A DNA stretch of 64,000 bases from Cephalotus follicularis (taxonomy: Eukaryota > Streptophyta > Magnoliopsida > Oxalidales > Cephalotaceae). Positions 12,284 to 23,831 of this stretch are shown piece by piece. Numbering within the stretch: position 1 is the first letter of the stretch; each line of letters opens with the position of its first letter. The notes below the pieces were generated by a model. The model ran no database searches. It was given only the letters and a program-made list of their open reading frames with translations, and was not told where the DNA came from. Where the stretch lies: assembly GCA_001972305.1 (NCBI GenBank), contig BDDD01001458.1, forward strand, positions 1-64,000, written 5' to 3'. The position numbers were made by a program, and so were the translations under genes.

Positions 12284-13019
12284 ATAGGTGTCACACCCCG
12301 TTTCACAACAACATATATATAGTGGTGGCAATCAACATATATTCAGCTTATTGCAAAATACGAATAAATTAAAACCCTTCAACACATAATATCTTTGCAG
12401 AAGCATGTAAGCGGAAACCACATCTATCATGCATCCCATACTACATGCTACAACAATAAACATCATCACAGTTAACTGCCCTCAAATGGAGCGTGAACAA
12501 TATTCATCAGTACATCAATTCATTATTACAATGATCCTACAGCGTTTCTCAAAAGTAGAAATAACATAAAACTCCACTTTGCTCCTCGGAGCTCAACAGT
12601 AACAATCCGCTGCATCAACCTGAAATCAATCTGAAATTGTATCACTCGGCTAAGTATGAGAGTAATTTAGGGTCAAAGATAATACATGTCATGTATGAAT
12701 GCAAAATGATGCAATACGGTATGTACAACAGTATATACATATGTTCTCTATATATACACATCACAACACAGGTTTAACCCGACCAGACTACACCAACACA
12801 AACAACAGTGATGTCCGTAAAGGACCAGTCACCACACAAGCAATCAACTAAGCCTCGGGTCCCTAAGGACCCAATCAATTCAATCCAGTCATCAAAGCCA
12901 CAATGGACAACTCAGTCCAACGCTGTCAACAGTCAACCAATCAGTCACGCCACGTAGGGCAACACTCCCATCAATCAGGCATGTCATATCAGACAATCAA
13001 TACACTCAATGCAAACAAT

Positions 13020-13290
13020 TGTCCCCGTTATTGGCACGACGGCGAGTAACAACACTCATAACACAATACGATACAAGCACGACAGCAAGTACCAACACTA
13101 CCCCGCTAAGGGCAACACTCACGATACTAGCACGGCGGCTAAGTACCAACATTACCCCGCTAGCGGCAACACTCAAACACAATCAATTCAATAAAATCCA
13201 TGTTACTAGCACAACGGATAAGTAACAACAATCATGACACAGTAAACGATACTAGCACAGCGGCTAAGTACCAGCACTAGTAACAGTCAT
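13020..13290. repeat. Imperfect tandem repeat, about 50-bp unit
   Basis: Units share GCACGGCGGCTAAGTACCAA followed by CATTACCCCGCTAGCGGCAA and CACTCA. Four to five partly decayed copies can be followed, some shortened. The repeat lies within the solo gypsy LTR. Confidence 0.65.
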
Positions 13291-14253
13291 GATAACAGTA
13301 CACTCACAGCAATAGCACAGTGCAATCACAACACACACAATCCAGCTCAAGCAATCTATAAAATAATTACTTGATCAAAACATGTCGTTCAATACGTTGC
13401 AGCTCATTTCCAAAACGTTCAAAAGTATAAATACTTACAACATATATATATTTGTCAATATATATATATATAGCACTCTATTTTCCAAGTAAATTATGTT
13501 TCATAAAATACTTGCAACGATACGCTTTCCTTCAATTCATTTCAAGTAATTTATAGATGTAAATACTTGCAACATATATATTTGTCAATATATATAACAA
13601 TCCTTTTCAAAACGGTCAGCAAGTAATTTATATAAAATGAAGTACTTGCCAAAACATATTTATTCAAAATATGTAACAATCATTTGAAACCTCATTTCAA
13701 CCCCTTTCAAGTAATTTTAGTGTATCATAAATACTTGAAAGCAATACATTTTTAAGAGGCAGAACAAGTCATTGGAACTACATTTAAATACGCTAAGATA
13801 CTCATCTTCGTATAACAGTTTTTCAGTCCCTTGAAACCATTTTCACAATCCTTTTGGAAAACATACTTTTCCCCATAGTAATGATTTTAATAAACCATTT
13901 ACTCACTTCCAAAATGGAGTACATTTTTGGAAACAGTTAATTACTCAATCAACAATTCAATTAGATCAAAACATTTCCAAGCAAGTTATAAAACATAAAA
14001 TACTTGAAAACAGACACATTTTCACAATGTCACAATTCCCGGTTCACAATGTTTTGTAAGCCATTTCACAATCTTTTGAAAATATATATTTTCTCAAAAC
14101 ATACATTTTCGCGTAAAGTAATGATTTATGTAAATCATGTTTGCACTTCCCGAGAGGAGTGAAACGTTTCACAATCATCAATAACCAATTCACAATACAG
14201 TTCATCACAGCACACGATGCACACATATGCTCACAATGCAAAACAGTCCCAAA

Positions 14254-14765
14254 CAGTCGGCTGTCTCTCACTGACAGTCGGCTGTTTTCCTTCAACAATT
14301 GGCTATCTCCCCTTGACAGTCGGCTGTTTTCCTTCAACAGTCGGTTGTCCTCTATTGGCAGTCGGCTGCCCTCAAACAACAGTCGGCTACCCTCCATGGC
14401 AGTCGGTTGTCCTACCTCAACAGTCAGCTGCCCTCCTTGGCAGTCGACTGGTCCATGAACAGTACACGTTCCTTCTTAATCACTTGCCCCAGCATGCCAC
14501 CTCAGCAACCCGGTAGGGTGACACATGGACAGTTGGCTGTTACCCCAAATAGTTAGCTGTACCACCCACAGTCGGCTGCCTTCCCTTAACAGTCGGCTAC
14601 GCAAACAGCAGGAGGTATCCTTCGTCACAAAGCATGAACAGTCGACTGGCTCCTTTGCATAGTCGGTTGTTCCCCATGAGCAGTCGGCTGTTCTCACTGA
14701 ACAGTCGACTGGTAGCCTCGGGCAGTCGGCTGTCCTCCATGGACAGTCGGCTAGCCCTGCGAACA
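14254..14765. repeat. 21-bp-period array of CAGTCGGCTG words
   Basis: From 14254 the word CAGTCGGCTG or a one- or two-base variant recurs with starts at 14254 and 14275 and then every 20-21 bases to about 14441, giving ten units. A second run (14529-14765) adds about nine more with some gaps. The linker is pyrimidine-rich (TCCTCC/TTTTCC). Several units are the perfect palindrome CAGTCGACTG. The reverse complement CAGCCGACTG contains CCGAC, the core of the dehydration/cold (DRE/CRT) element bound by DREB/CBF proteins; a regulatory role is inference. Confidence 0.85.
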
Positions 14766-15284
14766 GTGCCCCAAAATAGCAGAAAATACACATGTTCAAC
14801 CCACTTTAATCCACTCAAAACACATAGCACTATCACCACAACACACATTCATACTCATATCACAGTATATTGCATGCATTTCATCCATGAACATTATTAT
14901 GATTGAACTTAAATCACAATTACAACTTTCCCCTACCTTGAATTCCAAGTTAGGAATTGCAATCCACCTTTTTAAGTTTTGGATCCGAGGCGTTCCATGC
15001 TCCCAGGCCCGTCCAGCAACTCCAACAAGTCTGGTTCTCCCACTGGTCCGAGCTTCCAAGTCCCCGGTTCAAAACAAAGCACTTAGGCTTAGTCACACAC
15101 TCACTTTCCTCTCCTTCTTCCTCACACTTTGTTTCTCTCAAGAAAACTAATCCAAAAAGGTGAAGAGATGTGTTTTTATGGAGGAAATCGCCCCTCTCTA
15201 CTTCCCTGCTCAACAACACTTCTCTCCCATCAACTCTCCTCCAAAATCTTGATATTTTAACACGTTTTGACTGACAGACCACGT

Positions 15285-15420
15285 GGCAGTCGGCTGCCTT
15301 GTCTTGACAGTCGGCTGTTTCTGCCGACACTCTCCCCAGCCGGCTGTTTCCCCCAGCAGTCGGCTGGATCACTTTCAGGGGGCCCAATCGACTGCCTCCT
15401 TCTGACAGTCGGCTGCCCGC
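15285..15420. repeat. Second block of CAGTCGGCTG words
   Basis: Six or seven further copies or variants (CAGTCGGCTG, CAGCCGGCTG, CAATCGACTG) at about 18-24-base spacing, near the right end of the solo LTR, which is the start side on its coding strand. The two blocks flank the CT-rich and leader-like part of this LTR. Confidence 0.75.
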
Positions 15421-15560
15421 CCTTAATTCCACACTTTGCACTTTATCTTTCCATGAAAGTTTCAATACACATGATAGGAAACTCATGATTCTCATAAATT
15501 CAAGGTTTAGATTACATCGGGAAACACACCATCACATTAATGAAAACCTCGGGCATTACA

Positions 15561-16745
15561 ATAGGTCCTCCCGAATACTGTCCAGAGGATAGTGAACCAC
15601 ATGTAGGGGATAGTACTGATAACCCCTCAACAGAGACACGTGGAACACATTATGGACGTGTGCTAACAGCGGAGGCAAAGCTAACCGATATGCAACTGCG
15701 CCCACTTTTTTCGAAACTTCGAAAGGTCCAATATACCGTGGACTCAACTTTCCTTTCAGCCCAAAACGTCGGACTCCTTTCCAAGTTGAAACTTTTAAGA
15801 ACACATGTTCACCTACTTTGAACACTAAGTCCCTCCGATGTCTGTCCGCATAACTCTTTTATCGAGATTGAGCTGCCTTCAATCTCTCTCTTGCTATTGC
15901 CACTTTTTCAGTAGTGATCTACACTAGCTCGGGTCCCTCGATAACTCGTTCTCCAACCTCGTCCCAATATGTCGGAGCTCAACACTTTCTACCAAATAAA
16001 GCCTCAAACGGAGCCATACGAATGCTAGCGTGCCAACTATTATTGTAGGTAAACTCCACCAAGCTCAAATACTCGCCCCAGTTCCCAGTCTACTCCAAAG
16101 CACAAGACCTCAACATATCCTCTAAGGTCGGGATGGTTCTCTCAGTCCGCCCATCTGTCTGTGGATGAAAACTTGTATTGTAACTGAGTTTAGTACCCCA
16201 TGCCTTCTAGAAACCTTTCCAAAACCGCGAAGTGAAACGAGGATCCCTATCCGAAACAATGGATACCGGAGTCCCATGGAGTCTCACTATCTCCTGCTGA
16301 AACACTTCTGCCAAACGATTCACAGAAAAGTTCTCTCGGATAGCTAAGAAGTGAGCCGATTTAGTCAATCGATCCACTACTATCCAGATAGTATCGTTCC
16401 TCCTGAAAGTCCTCGGAAAACCCATAACAAAGTCCATCAATATGCTCTCCCATTTCCAAACTGGAACTTCCAAGGGCTGTAACAAACCACTAGCACGCTG
16501 GTGTTCAATCTTTACCTACTGACAGACCAAACACCTCCCCACAAACTCCACTACGTCCTTTTTCATTCCATTCCACCAGAAGTTTTTCTTCAAGTCTCTA
16601 TGCATTTTTGTAGAACCCGGATGTATAGGAAATGGAGAATGGTGTGCCTCTGTCAAGACAACCTCTCTGATAGAAGTATCGGCCAGTACACACAACCGAC
16701 TACCCAACCATATCACAACATACTCATCCACACGAAACTCTAATT
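15561..16745 (-). pseudogene. Gypsy A integrase
   Basis: Minus-strand pieces show the integrase zinc-binding module (HPGSTKMHRDLKKNFWW then CLVCQ, about 16516-16640), the catalytic core (MDFVMGFPRT, DRLTKSAHFLAI and VSDRDPRFTSRFWKGF, 16207-16485) and the C-terminal region (FKVGEHVFLKVS and HNVFHVSLLR, 15556-15825). Integrase joins element cDNA to host DNA. The fossil is broken in several places. Its continuation lies beyond the inserted solo LTR. Confidence 0.85.
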
Positions 16746-17373
16746 GTTTACCCTTTTAAAAATTCTGGACTAAGGCCTAAAGTTCACCATCATCACTCTG
16801 AGCTGTCTTAATCAGAGATACAAGAGTAGGCTCTATATTCATTGCAGCAACAAAACCTTCAGAACCCCGAACAAACAGATTCAAGTCCAACCGCTCCATA
16901 TCAACTATCAACTGCGGCTGAGTAAGCAAAGCCGCTGCACTCCCAGAAATTTTCCTACTAAGAGCATCAGCTACCACGTTTGCTTTACAAGGGTGGTACC
17001 GAATATTCAGATCACAGTCCTTCAAAAGCTCCAACCACCTTCTCTAACGCTTATTCAACTCTTTCTGTGTGAAGATGTACTTGAGACTCTTATGATCGGT
17101 AAAGACGTCACAAGTTTCTCCGTACAAGTAGTGCCTCTAGATCTTCAACGCAAACACCACTGCTGCCAACTCAAGATCATGTGTAGGATAGTTCACTTCA
17201 TAAGGCTTCAACTATCTTGAAGCATAAGCTATCACATGACCGTGCTGCATTAAGACAGACCCCAAACCCTTCTTAGAAGCATCACTGTAAATCTGGTATC
17301 CACCCGACCCATATGGTAAACGAAGAATCGTTGCCGACATAAGACCATTCTTCAGTTTCTCGAAACTTGCTTC
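16746..17373 (-). pseudogene. Gypsy A RNase H and connection
   Basis: The minus strand shows the RNase H end and the spacer to integrase: [20 protein letters not shown] (about 16965-17030) is the usual chromovirus signature after RNase H. Plus-strand positions 17080-17330 correspond to element B's TDHKS and [10 protein letters not shown] motifs but are more degraded. RNase H removes RNA from RNA-DNA hybrids during reverse transcription. It is broken. Confidence 0.8.
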
Positions 17374-18380
17374 TCATTCTTCATTCCACTCAAACTTAGC
17401 TCCCTTTCTCATAAGCTGAGTTAGTGGTAAGGCTATGGAGGAAAAGCCTTCCACGAACTGCCTATAATACCAAGCCAAACCCAAAAAGCTCCTAACCTCT
17501 GTCACCGTGGTAGGTCTCGGCCATTTAGTAATAGCCTCAACTTTAGCAGGATCCACACTAATCCCTTTAGCTGTAACCACATGACCCAAAAATGCCACCT
17601 GGTCCAACCAGAATTCACACTTCAAAAACTTCGCGTATAGCTGATTCTCCCTCAGAATACCCATGACTATACGAAGTTGTTCTTTGTGTTCCTCCTTCGA
17701 CTTGGAATACACAAAGATATCATCGATAAACACGATCACAAACTGATCCAAGAACTCATGAAACACCTGATTCATTAGATCCATGAAAACTGCCGGTGCG
17801 TTAGTAATTCTGAAAGGCATCACCAGAAACTCATAATGCCCATACTGAGTTCGGAAAGCAGTTTTAGGCACATCTTCATCCTTTATCCAAAGCTAATGAT
17901 ATCCCAATCTCAGATCAATCTTAGAGAAATACCGAGCACCTTGGAGTTGATCAAACAAGTCATCAATCTTAGGTAGAGGGTATTTGTTCCGAACAGTAAT
18001 CCGATTCAACTCCCTGTATCTATACATAGCCTCATAGACCCGTCCTTCTTCTTCACGAAAAGAATCGGTGCACCCCACGGTGAAACACTAGGCCGAACGA
18101 AACCCCGATCCAACAACTCTTGCAACTGCTCCTTCAGTTTTTGCAATTCAAGTGGTGCAATTCTATAAGGTGCTTTAGATATAGGTGCCGCCCCAGGAAT
18201 GAGGTCAATGGTAAACTCCACTTCCCGTTGCGGTGACAACCCCGGTAACTCCTCCGGAAACACATCTACAAACTCTCGAACCACAGGATAGTCTTCAAGG
18301 TGAGGCTCAACCTTAGAGACGTCTTTCACAACAGCTAGGAAACCCTCAGCGCCCTTAGCTACTAACTTCTGAGCCTTCAA
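17374..18380 (-). pseudogene. Gypsy A reverse transcriptase
   Basis: Minus-strand pieces carry the standard RT motifs in order: [16 protein letters not shown] and [20 protein letters not shown] (18006-18250), [18 protein letters not shown] and [11 protein letters not shown] (17893-17990), then [11 protein letters not shown] and the catalytic FIDDIFVYS (about 17719-17724 for the aspartate pair), and [15 protein letters not shown]. The FIDDI form is normal for plant chromoviruses. The fossil is broken but all RT motifs survive. It is close to the RT of element B. Confidence 0.9.
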
Positions 18381-18410
18381 AGCAGATATAACCTTAACTT
18401 CTTTTCTCGA

Positions 18411-18830
18411 CTATGAACCCTGATAAATAAAATCAGGTCTATCCACATCCCCGAACTGAATCCTCCGAGCGTGACAATCAATCGTAGCTCGATGGCGATC
18501 CAACCAATTCATACCCAGAATCATATCAAAGTCATACATATCAATAGTCAGAAGATCCGCATCACGAATCTGATCATCGAAAACAAGAGGGCAAGCAAAA
18601 AAACACTTAGATATCACAACAGATGTCCCCATAGGGGTCGAAAGAACCAAAGCCAGATCAATCAACTGTGAATGCATACTAGGATGCCAAACAAAAGACC
18701 TCGCTACAACCGAGTGGGTCTATCCAGTATCATATAAAATATAAGCCCCACGGTTACCAACAGAAACAAAACCTGAAATCGTACCTGGTGCATTAGCAGC
18801 CTATTGTGTCGTGATGGCGAAAACACGACC
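18411..18830 (-). pseudogene. Gypsy A aspartic protease
   Basis: The minus strand carries MYDFDMILGMNWLDRHRATI with DCHARRIQFGD, the second half of a retropepsin-like fold as found in chromoviruses. The upstream part around the catalytic aspartate (18680-18800) is degraded. The enzyme would cut the Gag-Pol precursor. The right edge of the window (63850-64000) holds the same region of element B. Confidence 0.75.
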
Positions 18831-19986
18831 TCCCATATTGCGCTGTCCAGAATCTGAACTATTTCCCCTCCTATCCTTCGCTCTAGGATCTGGAAAATCT
18901 TTCACAAAGTGCCCCTTCTGACCACATACAAAGCAGGCCCCAATGGCCTTATAGCAAACTCCTACCGGATGCTATCTACCACAAGTATCACATCGGGCAA
19001 TCTGAACATCTGCAGCTCCCTGTGTCTACCTCTGATCATTACCGGGCTGTTGCTGTCCCCGGTTATCATTCTTCCTTCTCTGTTTGCCATTTCTGCCTTT
19101 ACCATGCTGTCTAAAACTTTGCCCCTAAGAATCTCCCATGTTCATCTTCTTTTCATTTTCCTGTTGAGCTGCTTGGAAATCCAACCTTTCCATTTATATG
19201 TTCTTCGCCGCATTGGTCGCCTCAGAAACCTCAGCAAACCTAGTATTGATCAACTTACCCCGGAGCTGATAGTGCAACTTCCACTTGAATTTCTCAGCTT
19301 GCACCAGTGTTGTCCCGTCGTGGACCCAGTGAAACCAGCAAGCCTAGTAAACGGGTCAGAAACTCCGTAACCGACTCTCCATCTTTCTGTCTTGTATTAA
19401 TGAACTCCTTGGCATAAGCCTCCTTATCAGCAGCGGGAAAATACTGCTGATAGAAGACTTCACAAAACTCTGACCAAGTGAAAGCGTCAATATCTTCTCT
19501 TCCTTTAGCCAGCCCCAAAGTCTTCCACCACTTCTGATCATCACCCTCAAGCTTATAAGCAGCCAACCTAACATTCTGCTCGTCTCCATATCCCAGCACA
19601 TCAAAGATCTTATCCATATACGCAATCCAATGCTCATCGTCCACAGGAGTCACCGCTGAGCTGAAAGACTGCGGCCTTTGTTTCTGGAATCGCTCAAGCC
19701 AGATGTAAACAGGTGTGTCAGTCCTATCCCCAGTTTCCCCACCAATCTGAACATCACCAGGAGCATCATCTTCAGCAACTTGCTCCCTACGGCCTTGTCC
19801 CAGATTCTGCTGATCCATCACATGACGTACCTCTTGAGCAAATGCCTGTCGAACGAACTCTTCCATAGAAGGCTCATTCCTGACTTCTCGAGCCTCAGCT
19901 GGGGCAGTTCTCTGAGAAGCGTTCCTTGTACATACCATATATGAACAGATACCGAAACATAAAATATCGAAAGCAAACAGAAACAA
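18831..19986 (-). pseudogene. Gypsy A Gag with zinc knuckle
   Basis: The minus strand from about 19900 encodes a retrotransposon Gag capsid domain: WLERFQKQRPQSFS, LAAYKLEGDDQKWWKTL and FYQQYFPAADKEAYAKEF are the usual conserved blocks of chromovirus Gag (19294-19700). Near 18900-18990 a CDTCGR...CFVCGQKGHFVKDF zinc-knuckle pair follows, which binds RNA. The first residues before the acidic SMEEFVRQAFAQEV block are uncertain. Broken, with about three breaks in this part. Confidence 0.85.
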
Positions 19987-20090
19987 AAAAAATAATACAT
20001 ATTAAAAAGACCATATCAAAGTAACCTAACCCAAAGTCTAGCCAATCTCACAGGTCAAACCTAGTTAGGTCTTCTAAGGAAACAAAACTT

Positions 20091-20104
20091 ATTCTCTGAT
20101 ACCA
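20091..20104 (-). other. Primer-binding site of gypsy A
   Basis: On the minus strand TGGTATCAGAGAAT lies six bases inside the 5' LTR. TGGTATCAGAG is complementary to the 3' end of initiator tRNA-Met, the common primer of plant LTR elements. Confidence 0.88.
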
Positions 20105-20109
20105 CAATT

Positions 20110-22974
20110 TGTAACACCCCCGGACGGCGAAGGTCATCACATGTCATAATATAGAATCTAACATAACATAGCATAACTTAACCGAACATAAGCATCACTT
20201 TATTAGCCAAAAACGTGGATGTCAAAACATAACATATTTGGATAACGTACTGAAAACTGATCATAAACTGAAAACTTAACATATTCCAAGGGTCAATTAT
20301 TAAAAACATAAACCAAAAGTAACTTATTGTTCATGACCACTCCTAACAGAAATATATTGGGATCATACTCCTAGAGGATCCTTGATATAAAGTAGTCATC
20401 TCTCAATCACACTTTCCCCAATTGTTCCTGATAACCTGTCGCATGAAAACAAAACCGCGGCTGAGCAAACCTCAGTACGAATAAAGAATGTAAAACAGTA
20501 AACGATAATTTAAAAGCAGTAAGATTTCAGAAATTAACTCAAAACAGAAATCTTAAGCAATAAATCCGTTTAAACATTCTTTAAAGTCAAATCCATAACT
20601 TCCAAAACATATACTAAACATTTCAAAAACATAAGTTTCATAATATCATACTGAGCCACATAACATATTATGTATCAAAACATATAGATGGCAAGGGAGG
20701 CGCTAATTCCACATGCCCAATAGAATTGAAGTGTACGGCACTACACAAGTCAATTCTCATATCATATCATATCACACATTGCATAACTCATTACGTATGC
20801 CATATACTAGAATCGATTCATACGCCTCTATCATACATAACGGATCCATAAATCCACCTCATGAGATTTATTCATAACATAAAGAGACGCCGTAGACTAA
20901 TCACACCGCTACGGAAGTGTCATGTCCCTGTGCCAGGCCTACGACATGCCTATGGTACGCCCCATAGGTGGGTACAATACTCTGTATTTTACCATTCGAA
21001 AACATTGATTTATCATAATCATCATATACATATGCCTTTTTTGAAATATGAGATGAACTCATTTATTTCCACTATAAAGCGATGATCATAACACAGTTCA
21101 CAACATACCATAGCGTAAGTATAAACTCAGGAACATTCATTTCACAAAATGTCAAAACTGACTTTATTTCAGAACATATTAAAATCGTAAAACATGACCA
21201 AGTTCTTAAAACCGACAGAATATAGCAAAGAAATGAATATCCATCCATAATACAAAACTGAGTTTTGTTCGATAAAGTCGAAGAGAGTATCAAAGAGTAG
21301 AATATTCGTACCTTATGAGCTTACAGAAAAGGCTTACGAAAAGTAAAAACCAAAATTGCAAACGGACCAAGAAAATTGAAAACAAAAATTTCCGGGGCAA
21401 AACAACTGATTGTTACAGAGCTCCAGTCTACTATTGAAGCTTGGCAGTCGACTAATCAACATGGCCAGCCGACTACACAAACCAGACTGTAGGCAGTCGA
21501 CTGTGACAGGGGTCCAGTCAACTGTGCAAAGCAAGGCAGTCGACTATTTCATAAGGAGCCGACTACACAACATAGGACAGCCGACTATCCATAAGAACAG
21601 CCGACTGTTCTGGATGACAGAACAATAGAAACTTAACATTTTATATGCATAAACTTATCAAAACATGTATCACTTGATACTAGAGGCCTATGAACATATA
21701 TAGACATTGTATGGTTCTTTAACAGTAGAAAAAACACAAAATTAACATAACTTATGTGACCAGTGGCTAACTCAAGGAGACAAGGAGTGATTTCTAAACA
21801 CATGCTTACATATTTTAATCCAATTTTACTGTCCATTAGCCACTTTCAGTTTCTAAGACCAGATTACCAACACTTAAAATGACTTTGTATGGTATTTAAA
21901 ATAGTATCATAACATTGAATTACAAGAGATGCTTTGACAGTGGTTAACTTGGAGTGAGAAGTGCATTCTAACTAATGCATACATATTCCTAAACAATTTT
22001 TATGTCCAATTACCATTGTCATATATTAAACTAAATTACAAAACTCACTCAAGATGCCTACTGATTGCTAACAGACTCAGAATTTACTTGACAGAATATA
22101 AGGAAGGCAGGAACCAAAATAAATTCATATCTAGCAACCTTTATGCAAGAATCGAATAACATATAACCTAAGACCAAACACCATAGCATAAGTACATAGA
22201 AAACCAACCTGATGAATATCAAAACCAGTTGCAGAGACACTAAAATCAGAGGACAACGATGGTTGTTCACAGTGGAAAACTAAAAGGACAACCAATTCAA
22301 AGTTTGCCATTGTTATACGTATCAAATAAACGAATCCTACAATTTACCATGGAGAAACAAACCTGATTGATGAAGCAGAAGCACAAAGAACATAATGTAT
22401 TCCCAATTGCAGATTCGGCAGCCACCAACAAAAGGGAAGAGATGGTAGAAACGATGACATTAACAAACTTAAATAGAAAAGGGAGTAAATCAGGGAAGAT
22501 AAGGAATAAGGAAACAACATCAGTTTGGATAAGGAAAAGATAAGATTTTTAGGGAGTGAAGAAGGAAAGAGGGAGAGATAACCAGGAGAGATAGAGATAG
22601 GAGAGAGAGTTAAGGGAGAGATAACTAGGAGAGATAGAGATAGGAGAGAGAGTTACGATGGAAGAGAAAAAGAGGGAAGAAAGAAAAGGAAAAGGAAAAG
22701 AAAAAGAAAAGAAAAGAAAAGAAATTTAAAACAAAAGGAATTGTTTTAATATTTTCAAAATAGTAAAATAGAAATAATAATAAAGTTTGATTAATTAAGA
22801 AGACATAAACATAGGCCCAACCCAAAACAATGGATTATCATACCAACATATCTAAAGTTCATGCTGGTATCAGTCAGCCCAAACACATAGGCCCAACACA
22901 GGGCAAACGGACTTCATAACAAAACAAAATTAAAAAGTCCGTAAAACATACATTCGAATAACCAGGGTATTACA
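20110..22974 (-). repeat. Right (5') LTR of gypsy A
   Basis: The 2865-bp uninterrupted copy, from TGTAACACCCCCGGACGGCG to AACCAGGGTATTACA on the plus strand. It carries a CCGACT/CAGTCGACTG word block (21405-21615), a CT-rich segment on the minus strand (22500-22740) that looks like a Y-patch leader, and a CAG|GTTTGT donor-like site (22361-22362) shared with the left LTR and with LTR B. It serves as reference for the empty site of the solo LTR at 8917. Confidence 0.9.
21405..21615. repeat. Block of CAGTCGACTG / CAGCCGACT words in LTR A
   Basis: About ten copies or variants of CAGTCGACTG and CAGCCGACTG at irregular spacing of about 20-22 bases. The same block occurs at 8145-8340 in the left LTR and 51960-52180 in LTR B. 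The words match those of the 21-bp array in the solo LTR 12289-15560. Confidence 0.8.
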
Positions 22975-23831
22975 GATTGAATATCCAAAGGGGAGTACAA
23001 TATGCTAACAAAATGTTTACGCATGGCACATCCTAAGATGGTATGGGATGCAAATAACAACAGAGAAAGAAAAAGAAAAGGAAATTGTGTCAGTGGATAA
23101 ATAAATAAATGAATAAGTATTATTAACAAAAGTAATAATGCGAATAACGACAAATTACTGATGGCTAAAATAAATTCATACTCCATATAATTTCAATTTA
23201 TTTCTCAAAATAACATAAATTTTGCATGATAAAGGGATAGAAGATTATTTCCTCATGTGTCCGACCTGAGGGGTTTTTCCTTGGGCATGCTATCTAATGA
23301 GCAGGTTCTAACCTCAACAGGGTAATATAGTTTATTCTATATGCACGACTTCAACTCTAGTGGCCTTAAATAGTTAAGGTTCCCAAATTGTCCCTGTTGT
23401 TGCCACACACATGGGCTAGTAGAGTGCAACTTGAGTGGAAGTTTTCATGCGCTTCCAGAGATTGACATCTTCGAAAGTTAACATTATCGGCTTCCTAACT
23501 AATCTTAGAAGGTGGAGCTCGGGTATAGAGCTCATGCATGAATGCACATGCATCAGTGTGTGCGAGGAATAACAACCTATGCAGAACAAAATATATAAAA
23601 AAATAAAGAGATAAAGACAAAAACTATATACATGTAGGAATATAAAATCAATAAACATGGAGAGCGTGGAAAAAAAAAATAAATGGATAAATAAGTAAAG
23701 ACAACAAATATATACAAGGAATGAATAAAATGAATGAACATAGAAAGCATGAAACATTACAAACAAACAGGACACAATATCAGGTAATTAATCAAGGTTC
23801 GACTCTCAAGTATCCCCAGCGAAGTCGCTAA
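22975..23831 (-). other. Leader and possible PBS of the Tat/Ogre-like element
   Basis: On the minus strand TTAGCGACTTCGCTGGGGAT (23812-23831) resembles the TGGCGACTCYGCTGGGGA block that I remember directly after the 5' LTR of Tat/Ogre-type elements, where it overlaps the primer-binding site. Towards 22975 follow 800 bases of AT-rich sequence with no supported gene; a hydrophobic frame near 23416-23775 is an AT-composition artefact. The position fits a leader whose gag part lies at 6697 and below, with gypsy A inserted between. Confidence 0.4.

Larger units (their letters stand above)
12289..15560 (-). mobile_element. Solo Ty3/gypsy LTR, TSD ATAGG
   Basis: This 3272-bp segment begins TGTCACACCCCGTTTCACAA and ends ACCTCGGGCATTACA, flanked by perfect ATAGG repeats (12284-12288 and 15561-15565). 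Element B, which lacks it, shows the uninterrupted reading at 53490-53520. It holds no coding domain. Inside are a tandem repeat near 13020-13290, AT-rich direct repeats at 13440-13750, arrays of CAGTCGGCTG words (14254-14765 and 15285-15420) and, on the minus strand, a CAAG|GTAGGG donor-like site at 14935-14936. The serine-arginine-leucine repeat proteins readable on both strands are translations of the 21-bp array and not genes. Confidence 0.88.
6698..22974 (-). mobile_element. Ty3/gypsy element A (chromovirus, probably Tekay/Del), nested with two solo LTRs
   Basis: A minus-strand LTR retrotransposon with both ends present: right (5') LTR 20110-22974, PBS 20091-20104, gag about 18831-19986, protease-RT-RNase H-integrase down to 15561, pol C-terminus at 12115-12283, PPT 12067-12087 and left (3') LTR 6698-12066. 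Domain order (PR-RT-RH-INT) and the chromodomain-region ending with WRNHPEREAT identify a chromovirus. Removing the two nested solo LTRs leaves about 10.5 kb. The coding part is broken in roughly ten places. LTRs differ by about 5-10 percent by eye. Flanking 5-mers ATTTG and GATTG match only partly. It sits in the Tat/Ogre-like remnant. Confidence 0.88.

Noticed and set aside
14044-14848. Open frames on both strands encoding proteins with repeated serine-arginine-leucine (for example 14044-14397 minus and 14634-14906 plus)
   Set aside because: The unit is exactly seven codons because the DNA repeat is 21 bp. Frames are open on both strands since the unit has no stop, and the DNA word is conserved across frames. 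It is an LTR array, not a gene.
14254-15420. Regular short repeats resembling a CRISPR array
   Set aside because: The repeat is about 10 bp with 11-bp pyrimidine linkers, imperfect, inside a plant LTR flanked by a TSD, and no cas-like gene is near.
23416-23775. Hydrophobic 119-residue frame on the minus strand, membrane-protein-like
   Set aside because: AT-rich phenylalanine, leucine and tyrosine composition in a retroelement leader, with no family or conserved pattern.
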